From Phycisphaerae bacterium (GTDB lineage: Bacteria; Chloroflexota; Anaerolineae; 4572-78; J111), in the NCBI GenBank assembly GCA_028285035.1, contig JANQQF010000130.1:35984-99983 (forward strand): a stretch of DNA of 64,000 bases, read 5' to 3'. Numbering within the stretch: position 1 is the stretch's first letter; the number at the start of each line of letters is the position of its first letter. The notes beneath the pieces are model-generated. The model searched no databases. It was not told the origin of the DNA and worked only from the letters and a program-made list of their open reading frames with translations. This document shows, piece by piece, positions 1 to 8,365 of the stretch. A program made the translations under genes and the position numbers.

Positions 1-1
1 T

Positions 2-1303
2 CTTCAGAATCCATTTTGTTGGCTTGAGGCTATGTCTCACTTTAAGGCTACAGTGAGTGCGGCTCCCAATTTTGCTTTTAATCTATGTGTAGAACGCATT
101 TCCCCCGAACAACGAAGTACCCTTGATTTAAGTTTTTGGAAGGCAGCCTTTGTTGGTGCAGAGCCGATTCGAGCCGCAACCCTGGACCGATTTTATGATG
201 CCTTTGCGTCGACCGGTTTTCGCCGCGAAGCCTTTTATCCATGTTATGGTTTAGCTGAAGGAACATTGATTGTTACTGGTGGGAAAATATCTACCCCACC
301 CTTAGTTGAGGTGGTGGATCGTCAGAGACTCTCTGAAAACAAGGCCGTGATCTCTTCGATAAGCGAGCAATCCCAACGGATGATTGGCTGTGGGCAGAGC
401 ATCGCTGATCATCAGGTTGCCATCGTCAATCCCGAAACCCGCCAGATGTGTTTACCGCAACAAGTTGGCGAAATCTGGATTGCTGGCCCCAGTGTGTCGC
501 CCGGATATTGGAATCAGACTGAACAAACCGAGGAGACATTCCAAGCTAGACTCATTGATACGGACAATGGCCCCTTCTTCCGCACGGGCGATTTGGGTTT
601 TCTCAAGGATGATCAATTGTTTGTAACAGGGAGGATCAAAGAGCTCATTATCATCCGGGGGCGTAACTATTACCCACAAGACCTTGAATATAGCGCTTTG
701 CAAAGCCATCCTGCCTTGAATTCACAAATCGGCGCTGCTTTTTCAATAGAGATTACGGATCAAGAGCAGTTGGTGATTGTCTGTGAATTGAAGCGACAAT
801 ATCGAAAAGCTGATGTAGAAGAAGTCGCTACCGCCATCCGTCAGGCGATTTCTCAAGATTACGAGCTTGAGGTGTATGCTGTAGTATTGATCCGTTTTGG
901 GAAGATGCCCAAAACGACAAGCGGCAAGATCCAGCGACGGGCGTGTCGAACTGCGTTTCTGGAAGGTACGCTGGCCCCGATTGGGGAAAGTATTCGGCCT
1001 TTGGTAAATGAGGGTCAAGCGACTGATACCTCTGAACAAAATATGGGAGCTAAAGATAAGGCTTCAATTGAAGCTGATATTCAAAACAAACTTGGTGAAT
1101 TGTTACAATTGCCACTGGAGTCTATTGATTTAGATGCCTCTATCCAAAGCCTGGGGCTAAGCTCATTGACGGCCATCGGCTTGAAACATCATATCGAAAC
1201 CCGCTACCAAGTGGAGGTTCCTGCTCCCTTATTTTTTGAGGATATGAGCATTCGTGAATTGATTTCAAAGATTTTGTCTGATCTAAACACGAATCAAACT
1301 TAA
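2..1303 (+). CDS. Fatty acyl-AMP ligase fused to an acyl carrier protein domain, 5' end outside window
   Basis: The reading frame is open from base 2, and the residues before the first ATG (base 32) still align with the two complete FAALs of this window (LQNPFCWLEA here against LQKPVRWLQA). The gene is therefore cut by the window edge and does not start at 32. Visible adenylation motifs are YGLAEGTL, RTGDLGFL, the FAAL-type GRNYYPQDLE and the C-terminal KTTSGKIQR with the catalytic lysine. A carrier domain follows, with the phosphopantetheine serine in LGLSSL. FAALs activate free fatty acids as acyl-AMP and pass them to an ACP without CoA; here the acceptor is fused. It heads the lipid operon that continues to 10949. 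The adenylate-forming family is certain, and the FAAL rather than CoA-ligase assignment is very likely from the fused ACP and its paralogues. Confidence 0.9.
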   Translation, partial: LQNPFCWLEAMSHFKATVSAAPNFAFNLCVERISPEQRSTLDLSFWKAAFVGAEPIRAATLDRFYDAFASTGFRREAFYPCYGLAEGTLIVTGGKISTPPLVEVVDRQRLSENKAVISSISEQSQRMIGCGQSIADHQVAIVNPETRQMCLPQQVGEIWIAGPSVSPGYWNQTEQTEETFQARLIDTDNGPFFRTGDLGFLKDDQLFVTGRIKELIIIRGRNYYPQDLEYSALQSHPALNSQIGAAFSIEITDQEQLVIVCELKRQYRKADVEEVATAIRQAISQDYELEVYAVVLIRFGKMPKTTSGKIQRRACRTAFLEGTLAPIGESIRPLVNEGQATDTSEQNMGAKDKASIEADIQNKLGELLQLPLESIDLDASIQSLGLSSLTAIGLKHHIETRYQVEVPAPLFFEDMSIRELISKILSDLNTNQT

Positions 1304-1338
1304 ATTTTATTAAGGAATGCTCACTATTACAGTAAATA

Positions 1339-2322
1339 ATGGCGAGCAATCGTGGAAAGATGTCCAATATCAAACGAATTGCTATTGTTTATAATCAATT
1401 AAAACCAACGAAACATCTGGATAAGTTTTTGTCGTTAGTTCAGCGTCGTGATCCTTTGCTTGAGATTGATGTCATCCCCACCACTGATTTTACCTCAGGC
1501 TTAAGGCAGGCTAAAGCAATCCAAGCTCAAGGGTACGATCTTATTATTGCGGCTGGGGGGGACGGCACCTTGATGAGTGTGGTCAATGCCGCCGTCGCCA
1601 GTGATACAATTATTAGTATTTTGCCGTTGGGGACCAGTAATGATTATGCTAAAGCCTTGGGGATCCACTCGGTCGAGGATGCGGTTGAGGCTATCTTTCA
1701 AGGGGTGACAAAGGCTGTGGATACAGGGCAATGCACCTTTGCTGATTTTAATGGCGAAGAAGAGCATCACTTATACTTCTGCTCAACCGCTGGGGTGGGA
1801 TTTTTCGCTCGGATTTCTCAGTTGGAACAGCATGTCATTGGTCGTCATCTCAAACATATTTTAGGGGATGCGGTCTGGCTCTTTTTGGCGGTGAGTAGTA
1901 TCTTTTCCAGCAATAATGTAAAAACACAAATCCAACTCGGCACTCATTCAATTCAGACTGACATCTTTTTGTTTGAAATCAGTAAAGTCATCCGAACAGG
2001 TGGCTTTCTTCTGACGCCACAGGCCAGAGTTGACAGTGGATTTTTTGATCTATGGCTGGTCCAAGAGGCCAGCAAAGCCTCCATCTGGTCAATCTTTTTT
2101 AGGGCAGTCGCCAATCGAGCGGCTCACCTCCAACATCCCAATGTCCAGTATTTTACCGGGCAACCCAATTGGAACCGATCTGAGTATACCAAACCACGAC
2201 ATATCACAATTGTACCTGAGGAGCCGCAACCCCTTTATTTGAATGGTGAAGTTGTGGGGCAAACCCCGGCCACATTTCAGATAAAGCCTAAATCGCTCCA
2301 AGTCTTGAGTTTAGCCAGATGA
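1339..2322 (+). CDS. Diacylglycerol/sphingosine-type lipid kinase (DAGK catalytic domain)
   Basis: This 327-residue protein has the two hallmarks of the DAGK/YegS/DgkB family: GGDGT at residues 73-77 and PLGTSNDYAKALGI at about 96-109. It should transfer phosphate from ATP to the hydroxyl of a lipid such as diacylglycerol, a sphingoid base or ceramide, working at the inner face of the membrane. There is no membrane segment, as usual for the soluble DgkB type. It lies 35 bp after a FAAL-ACP, and its stop overlaps the next start (ATGA), so the two are coupled. The start is unclear: ATG 1339 has AAGGA too far upstream and ATG 1360 (MSNIKR) has a purine run too close. The family is sure. Because a ceramide-like pathway lies nearby, the lipid substrate is open. 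Confidence 0.88.
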   Translation: MASNRGKMSNIKRIAIVYNQLKPTKHLDKFLSLVQRRDPLLEIDVIPTTDFTSGLRQAKAIQAQGYDLIIAAGGDGTLMSVVNAAVASDTIISILPLGTSNDYAKALGIHSVEDAVEAIFQGVTKAVDTGQCTFADFNGEEEHHLYFCSTAGVGFFARISQLEQHVIGRHLKHILGDAVWLFLAVSSIFSSNNVKTQIQLGTHSIQTDIFLFEISKVIRTGGFLLTPQARVDSGFFDLWLVQEASKASIWSIFFRAVANRAAHLQHPNVQYFTGQPNWNRSEYTKPRHITIVPEEPQPLYLNGEVVGQTPATFQIKPKSLQVLSLAR

Positions 2323-3209
2323 TTAAAACAATTTTGTTGATCGTTGGTGGCTTCTTCCTACTGGGCTTGGTTCTGCTGACCCTAGTTTCTCTACTGACCT
2401 CGGATCGGAAGACGAGTAATGAGCTATGGCGCTTATATTTAACTGAACTGGTTATTGTTGGCTTAATTATTGGGCCAGCCTTACTTGGTGGCATTGTTTT
2501 TACCTTGGTGATGGCCTTAATGGGTTTGGTCGCCTTGTGGGAATTCTATCAAGTCACAATGCCAAACCAATCAAGGCTACTCCGAATGAGTGCGCTTATC
2601 ATCGCAGGTGTTGTCTTTGCCGGGAGCTACACATTTAACTCAACCGAGGTTTTGTATCAACTGACGCTTTTTGGGGTGATGATTCTGCTCATCATCAATA
2701 TCTTTTTGCCTACCTCAGGAACGGCATCATACCATACAGCCTTAACCAGTGTGGGATTGATTTATCCCGTTCTTTTTCTAGCCCATTTGCCGCTTATCAT
2801 TCAGCGGCCCAATGGCTATGTAGCAATTGTGTTTCTTTATCTGACTGTTGAACTCTTTGATACTTTTGCTCTGCTAGGCGGCAAGTTGTTTGGCCGACAT
2901 AAAATTTTTCCGCAGTTGAGTCCAAATAAAACATATGCTGGGGTTCTCTCTGGAGGTCTGATTACGATGGTGAGTATGTCTGTCTTGAATATGGTTATCT
3001 TTAATTATGCCTGGATGACATTTCTTGGATTGATGGTTGTTCTCATTATTGCTACGTTGCTAGGTGATTTAGTCGCCTCAAAATTCAAACGGAATGCGGG
3101 TGTTAAAGATTACGGCCAGGTTTTGCCAGGGCAAGGTGGGGTTTTGGATATTTACGACTCGCTCATTTTTGCTTCACCAATATTTTACCTGATTGTAGCA
3201 GGAGGATGA
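2319..3209 (+). CDS. CdsA-like phosphatidate cytidylyltransferase
   Basis: This 296-residue polytopic membrane protein has about eight hydrophobic segments. Its C-terminal third carries the CdsA family pattern: SPNKTYAGVLSG, then SKFKRNAGVKDYGQVLPGQGG, then DIYDSL. Family enzymes make CDP-diacylglycerol from phosphatidate and CTP. Two positions of the textbook signature differ (GQGG for GHGG, and DIYDS for DR.D). This may mean a divergent substrate or a sub-family related to the short CdsA-like proteins. The start ATG overlaps the stop of the lipid kinase (ATGA). It sits between a lipid kinase and a CDP-alcohol transferase, which gives a coherent order: phosphorylate the lipid, activate it with CMP, then swap CMP for an alcohol. 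Confidence 0.85.
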   Translation: MIKTILLIVGGFFLLGLVLLTLVSLLTSDRKTSNELWRLYLTELVIVGLIIGPALLGGIVFTLVMALMGLVALWEFYQVTMPNQSRLLRMSALIIAGVVFAGSYTFNSTEVLYQLTLFGVMILLIINIFLPTSGTASYHTALTSVGLIYPVLFLAHLPLIIQRPNGYVAIVFLYLTVELFDTFALLGGKLFGRHKIFPQLSPNKTYAGVLSGGLITMVSMSVLNMVIFNYAWMTFLGLMVVLIIATLLGDLVASKFKRNAGVKDYGQVLPGQGGVLDIYDSLIFASPIFYLIVAGG

Positions 3210-3212
3210 TAA

Positions 3213-3809
3213 ATGTTATCAAATATAGAACGCCGTTGGCTGCCACTGATAATCAATCCATTGGCCCGTTTGATGGAACAAACGGGCATATCGCCCAACG
3301 CCTTAACCTGGGTAGGCTTTTTTTTAGCGGTTGGGGTGGCTTATGTTTTGGCGCAAGGATATTTACTGTGGGGTGGGGTATGGGTTCTCATCGCCGGGGC
3401 TTTTGATGCCTTGGATGGTACGCTTGCTCGGCAAACGGGTCGCACTACTGCCTTCGGGGCCTTTTTGGACTCAACCCTGGATCGTTTTAGTGAGGCGGTT
3501 ATCCTGTTGGGGCTTCTGATATATGCGTTAGGGCTAGAACAAGGTGATCTTGAAATTATCCTGATTTTTGTCGCTGTTGTTGGCTCATTGCTGGTCAGTT
3601 ACACTCGCAGTCGGGCTGGTGAGCTAGATGTGAAAATCAGCCAAGGATTTTTTGGGCGGACTGAGCGGGTTGTGCTTTTGGGTGTTGGTTTAATCATCAA
3701 TCAATTAACCATAACATTGTGGATATTGGCTCTTTTTTCTAATTTGACAGCGGGGCAACGCATGTGGTTAGTGTGGCAAAAGATTGGGAAAGCCAATGCT
3801 GATATCTAA
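3213..3809 (+). CDS. CDP-alcohol phosphatidyltransferase
   Basis: The protein has 198 residues and several membrane helices. The CDP-OH-P signature is complete: D65, D68, G69, A72, R73, G82, D86 and D90 in the spacing D-x2-D-G-x2-A-R-x8-G-x3-D-x3-D. Enzymes of this family replace CMP on a CDP-activated donor with an alcohol. The donor may be CDP-diacylglycerol, or a CDP-alcohol with a lipid acceptor. A strong ribosome site GGAGG (3201-3205) lies 7 bp before the ATG, and only 3 bp separate it from the CdsA-like gene. The C-terminal tail after the last helix is short and basic. The actual head group cannot be read from the sequence. A second member of the family lies at 56693-57316. Confidence 0.9.
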   Translation: MLSNIERRWLPLIINPLARLMEQTGISPNALTWVGFFLAVGVAYVLAQGYLLWGGVWVLIAGAFDALDGTLARQTGRTTAFGAFLDSTLDRFSEAVILLGLLIYALGLEQGDLEIILIFVAVVGSLLVSYTRSRAGELDVKISQGFFGRTERVVLLGVGLIINQLTITLWILALFSNLTAGQRMWLVWQKIGKANADI

Positions 3810-3818
3810 AATATAGTG

Positions 3819-5099
3819 ATGACACGGGAGCGAAGAGGCTTGGTGAACAATAAAACCCAAAAAATATTGATCTTATACGAAAATAGCGGCGCAGGCCATC
3901 AGCGGGTTACTAGAATTTTAGAGACTATTTTAGGCGAGGTAGAGAACTATCACGTCGTCTCCTATGCCGCTAGCGAGTTATTTGATGATCCGACCATCAA
4001 AATGATCAATAAATTGTGGTCTTATTTGCTGCGGCAAAACTGGATCACTTTGGCCGATACGCTGATCAATTTTTTTCTTAGAATATGGGTGATACCAATT
4101 GTTGAAGTGATGCAGACCGGCCAATACCTTGATAAGCTCGCCAAAATTTCGCCGGATATTATTATTTGTACGGGTGATGGTGTCAGTAAAGTGTTAGGGA
4201 CGTATGCCAGAGAAAAGTCAATCCCTTTCTATCTGGTTATTACCGACACGTCAATCTTCATCGATCTGGTCAACCCAGGTGCTATGCACATCTGTTACTT
4301 TCCCGAAACTATCAACGCTATCCGTAGTTTCTCCTTTGAGTCGCCTTATTTTGCCATCCAACTGGATCGCACCACCTCTACCTGGGATAAAATCAAGTAT
4401 GTCCTCAAGATGTATAAAAAGTACATCCTGTTGACTAATCGCAACTCTATTTATCGCAACATTGACCAAAAATATTCGGCTCGCAACGCCGCTGATGGTG
4501 TGGCTATTGGGCCGCTTGTTGAGCCGATCTATTATGAACCTCAAAATAAAGAGGCTGTGCGGCAGAAATTTGGCATCGATCTCCAAAGCCCCTGTTTACT
4601 GGTCATTAGTGGAAGCATTGGCGGTGCCTATCTTTCTCAGGTTGTCCGAACATTTCAGGAATATAATACGGCTCTGACGATTCTGGTTGTATGCGGCCAG
4701 GATCAGGCGGCATATCAAAAAGTGGGGTCGATAAAAGACCGCCATTCTAACATCAAAGTCATCCCTTTTGGGTTTGTAGATTATTTAAACGAACTATATG
4801 CAGCTACCGATGTGGTAGTTGCTCGTCCGTCAGCGGGGGTGCTGTTAGAGACACTTATGAGCCACATCCCGTTGATAACCTCTGCTAGAGCGACAGCCAA
4901 CGATATGGGCAGCGTTGAACTCATCAGCCGGTATCAACTAGGGGAAGTGTATCATGAACTGCGAGATATTCCCCATTTATTTACCCACATTTCAGACCAT
5001 TACCCGCAATATATTAATAATATTAGCAATTTTTTAGCACAATATCCGACCGATTTTGGCAGCTTGAAGAAACAGATTAAGGGTATCATTTTGCCTTAG
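3819..5099 (+). CDS. MGDG synthase/UgtP/MurG-like lipid glycosyltransferase (GT28 type)
   Basis: About 425 residues with a GT-B layout. The N-terminal half opens with ILYENSGAGHQRVTR, matching the glycine-rich DTGGGH loop of monogalactosyldiacylglycerol synthases. The middle has SPDIIICTGDG. The C-terminal half has GSIGG near 270 and the donor-site segment ARPSAGVLLETLMSHIPLI. Enzymes of this group sit on the inner membrane face and add sugar from a UDP-sugar to diacylglycerol or a similar lipid. Three starts are possible: GTG 3816, ATG 3819 and GTG 3843. The last has the best ribosome site (AAGAGG, 4 bp spacing) and would remove nine variable residues. It follows the CDP-alcohol transferase by under 10 bp, so the operon can make both a phospho-head and a sugar-head lipid. 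Confidence 0.82.
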   Translation: MTRERRGLVNNKTQKILILYENSGAGHQRVTRILETILGEVENYHVVSYAASELFDDPTIKMINKLWSYLLRQNWITLADTLINFFLRIWVIPIVEVMQTGQYLDKLAKISPDIIICTGDGVSKVLGTYAREKSIPFYLVITDTSIFIDLVNPGAMHICYFPETINAIRSFSFESPYFAIQLDRTTSTWDKIKYVLKMYKKYILLTNRNSIYRNIDQKYSARNAADGVAIGPLVEPIYYEPQNKEAVRQKFGIDLQSPCLLVISGSIGGAYLSQVVRTFQEYNTALTILVVCGQDQAAYQKVGSIKDRHSNIKVIPFGFVDYLNELYAATDVVVARPSAGVLLETLMSHIPLITSARATANDMGSVELISRYQLGEVYHELRDIPHLFTHISDHYPQYINNISNFLAQYPTDFGSLKKQIKGIILP

Positions 5100-5123
5100 C
5101 AATTGATGAAAGGATTCATGACA

Positions 5124-8100
5124 ATGAACGATCATTCTACCCTTAAAATCGACACGTCTGATGACCTAGCCTCAAAATGCGACACATTTGTCCAGTTGCT
5201 TCACCAACGGGCCAAACACCAGCCTGATCGACTCAGCCATACTTTTTTAATCGATGGAGAACAAGAAGAAATCCAGCTCACCTACGGGGAATTGGATCGA
5301 CGAGCGCGGGCGATTGCGGCTCGACTTCAGGATTTTGGGGCAGCAGGCGAGCGTGTGTTGTTAATCTATCCATCCGGCCTAGGGTATATAGCTGCCTTGT
5401 TTGGTTGCCTGTATGCCGGAGCCGTAGCGGTGCCGACCTATCCTCCCCGTTTCAACCGCTCCGACCCCCGGTTCCAAAGTATCCTCAAAGATGCTCAGGC
5501 TGCAATCGTGTTGACCGATACGCCCACCTTATCAAAGCTGGAACGGCAGGCAGACACTTTTCCCGGCCTGCCCACTCTGCAATGGCTGGCGACTGATAAA
5601 ATCAACAGCGATGTTGCCGAGATGTGGCGTGAACCGGTCATAACTGGCGATACCCTGGCCCTGTTGCAATATACCTCCGGCTCTACGGCCGCGCCCAAGG
5701 GCGTGATGATCAGCCACAGTAACCTCAAACATAATGCCGCGTTCATTTACCGGAAATTTGAAGATAAACCAACTGCTCAGGGGGTATTCTGGCTGCCCGT
5801 CTATCACGACATGGGGCTTATAGGCGGAATTTTTCAGCCGATTTATGTGGGAGCGCCGACGGTCTTAATGCCCCCCATGGCCTTTCTTCAAAAACCGGTG
5901 CGGTGGCTGCAAGCCATCTCTACCTACCGGGCCACCAATAGCGGCGCGCCAAACTTTGCCTATGAACTGTGCATTGAACAAATCACACCCGAACAACGGG
6001 CCAAGCTTGATCTGAGTCACTGGAGTCTGGCTTTTAACGGGGCCGAACCGATTCGAGCGGATACCCTTGACCGATTTGTGACCATCTTTGAACCCTGCGG
6101 TTTTCGTCGAGAGGCCTTCTATCCCTGCTATGGGTTGGCCGAAGCAACATTGATGATCTCGGGGGGGAGCCGGAGGGAGCCGCCGATAATCCAGGCGGTT
6201 AAGCAAACCACTCTAGCTAACAATCAAGCCGTTGAAGTCCCGCCAGTGTCTGGGGACGGTCAGCATCTGGTTGGGTGCGGTTCTGCAGGAACTGAACATA
6301 CGATAGTGATTGTCAAGCCGGAAACCGGAGTTCAATGTGCACCCGGTCAGGTGGGCGAGATTTGGGTGTCAGGCCCTCAAGTAGCTCAGGGATATTGGAA
6401 TCAACCAGATCAAACCCGACATACCTTTCAAGCATATTTGACCGATACCGATGTGGGACCGTTTCTTCGTACAGGGGACCTGGGCTTTCTGACTGATAAT
6501 GAACTATTTGTCTGTGGTCGGCTGAAAGACGTGATTATTATTCACGGGCGCAATCATTATCCCCAAGACCTGGAACAAACCGCTGAGCAGAGTCATCCGG
6601 CCCTGCAACCAAACTGCGGTGCTGCCTTCTCGGTAGAGGTCGAAGGGCGGGAGCAGGTGGTCATTGTCTTTGAATTAAAACGATCTCAGCGGAAAGCCAA
6701 AGGTGATGAGGTCGTTGCTGCGATTCGATCCGCGATATCTGATGAGCACCAGGTTGAAGTTTATGGCGTTGTATTGCTCAGGCCTGGCCATATTCATAAA
6801 ACGACCAGCGGCAAAGTACAACGTCACGCCTGTCGAACCGCGTTTTTGGCAGGAACCCTCTCGGCTATCAGCAGCAGTGTCCGTCAATATCCGGCCAATT
6901 TATTGGTCGACCAAACCGAAGTTACAACTTCCCGGCTGCCAACCTCAGCTCGTTTGGAAAAGGATTTACGGGTACGTCTAGCCGAATTCTTGAGAGTGTC
7001 ACCGGCTGAGATTAACCTGGATCAACCGATCCAAGCTCTTGGACTTGGCTCGTTGGGGGTAGCGGCGGTCAAAGCTTATGCTGAAGACAATTTCGGAGTG
7101 AAGTTGCCGATTGAGCTGTTTTTTGAAGAGATCACGCTCCGGCAGATCATTACCCAAGTTGTAAACGAAGTCGGAACTGAGGCTATATCAAACCCAGTTG
7201 TTCCAGAAGTTGTCCTTTCTCAATCCCAAGAACTGCCAACTATGGCGGACGAGCCTTCGACATTGTCGTCTCAATCCCCTGAAATCGAGTCAGAGCCAGA
7301 TCAAGGTCAGCCTGTTGACAAAACTATGCAATTTAGCCTCCTCTTTTTCTCGGCTAATGAAGCTGAATTTACGACAAACAAATATCAGCTTTTGCTTGAA
7401 GCAACCAAATTCGCCGACCAACATGGCTTCACCGCCGTCTGGATTCCGGAGCGACATTTTCATGCCTTTGGGGGGGGGTATCCCAACCCCTCGACCTTGG
7501 CTGCGGCGTTGGCCATGATCACCGAACGGATTCGCCTACGGGCTGGCAGTGTAGTGCTACCTTTACACCACCCTCTTCGCGTTGCCGAGGAATGGGCTGT
7601 GGTGGATAATTTGTCGCACGGTCGTGTTGACCTTTCTTTTGCCACCGGTTGGAACACTAATGATTTTGTCCTGGCTCCAGGTAATTTTGAGAATCGTCTT
7701 CAGGCGACCTTCGATGGCATTCAACAGGTCCAGAAACTCTGGCGTGGGGAATCAGTGGTTTTGGCTAATGGGTCCGGTCAGGATACCGAGGTACGGATTT
7801 ATCCGCTGCCTCAGCAAAACGAACTAACCGTCTGGCTAACGTGTAGCGGTGGACGGCAGCGTTTTATCGATGCTGGGCAGCAGGGCTTAAACATTTTGAC
7901 CGCTTTGCTATTTCAAACACCAGATGAGTTAGCCGAAAAGATCGCCTTATACCGGGAAGCGCGAGCTAAACACGGTCACGATCCTGAGACCGGGCACGTT
8001 ACGCTGATGCTGCATACTTTTGTGGGAGAGGATATGGCTGAAGTTCGTCGTCATGTGCGCCAACCGTTTCTCAAATATCTTGAGACTTCTGTTGATCTCT

Positions 8101-8351
8101 GGCGAAATAGCGCTAAACAACTTGATGAATTGACCGAAACAGAGCGGCAGAATGTGCTTGATTATGCTTTTGAGCGCTACGCTCAAACCGGGGCTTTAAT
8201 CGGTGTCCCGGAGACCTGCTCGGAGTTGGTGCAGCAAGTCCAATCCGCCGGCGTTAATGAAATTGCCTGTCTTATCGACTTTGGCGTTGAGATTGAAGCG
8301 ACGTTAACCTCTTTGACGATGTTACATAAACTATCAGAACTATTACGTTGA
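5124..8351 (+). CDS. FAAL-ACP-luciferase-like monooxygenase fusion
   Basis: A three-part protein of about 1075 residues. Residues 1 to about 580 are a fatty acyl-AMP ligase with LQYTSGSTAAPKGV, YGLAEATL, RTGDLGFL, GRNHYPQDLE and KTTSGKVQR. An ACP follows with Ser643 in LGLGSLG. After a Ser/Glu/Pro-rich linker, a flavin-dependent luciferase-like monooxygenase of the natural-product (MupA-like) type runs from 735 to the end (ERHFHAFGG, ATGWNTNDF). The likely logic is that a fatty acid is activated, loaded on the ACP and hydroxylated while bound. A 2- or 3-hydroxy acyl chain is plausible, but the position is inference. TTG 5103, ATG 5106, ATG 5118 and ATG 5124 are all in frame. AAAGGA at 5109-5114 is 9 bp from 5124 and 3 bp from 5118, which favours 5124. 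Confidence 0.9.
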   Translation: MNDHSTLKIDTSDDLASKCDTFVQLLHQRAKHQPDRLSHTFLIDGEQEEIQLTYGELDRRARAIAARLQDFGAAGERVLLIYPSGLGYIAALFGCLYAGAVAVPTYPPRFNRSDPRFQSILKDAQAAIVLTDTPTLSKLERQADTFPGLPTLQWLATDKINSDVAEMWREPVITGDTLALLQYTSGSTAAPKGVMISHSNLKHNAAFIYRKFEDKPTAQGVFWLPVYHDMGLIGGIFQPIYVGAPTVLMPPMAFLQKPVRWLQAISTYRATNSGAPNFAYELCIEQITPEQRAKLDLSHWSLAFNGAEPIRADTLDRFVTIFEPCGFRREAFYPCYGLAEATLMISGGSRREPPIIQAVKQTTLANNQAVEVPPVSGDGQHLVGCGSAGTEHTIVIVKPETGVQCAPGQVGEIWVSGPQVAQGYWNQPDQTRHTFQAYLTDTDVGPFLRTGDLGFLTDNELFVCGRLKDVIIIHGRNHYPQDLEQTAEQSHPALQPNCGAAFSVEVEGREQVVIVFELKRSQRKAKGDEVVAAIRSAISDEHQVEVYGVVLLRPGHIHKTTSGKVQRHACRTAFLAGTLSAISSSVRQYPANLLVDQTEVTTSRLPTSARLEKDLRVRLAEFLRVSPAEINLDQPIQALGLGSLGVAAVKAYAEDNFGVKLPIELFFEEITLRQIITQVVNEVGTEAISNPVVPEVVLSQSQELPTMADEPSTLSSQSPEIESEPDQGQPVDKTMQFSLLFFSANEAEFTTNKYQLLLEATKFADQHGFTAVWIPERHFHAFGGGYPNPSTLAAALAMITERIRLRAGSVVLPLHHPLRVAEEWAVVDNLSHGRVDLSFATGWNTNDFVLAPGNFENRLQATFDGIQQVQKLWRGESVVLANGSGQDTEVRIYPLPQQNELTVWLTCSGGRQRFIDAGQQGLNILTALLFQTPDELAEKIALYREARAKHGHDPETGHVTLMLHTFVGEDMAEVRRHVRQPFLKYLETSVDLWRNSAKQLDELTETERQNVLDYAFERYAQTGALIGVPETCSELVQQVQSAGVNEIACLIDFGVEIEATLTSLTMLHKLSELLR

Positions 8352-8365
8352 TACCAGGGAGAGGT

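Noticed and set aside
32..1303. ATG 32 as the true start of the first gene
   Set aside because: The frame is open to the window edge and the residues before ATG 32 align with the other FAALs, so the start lies outside.
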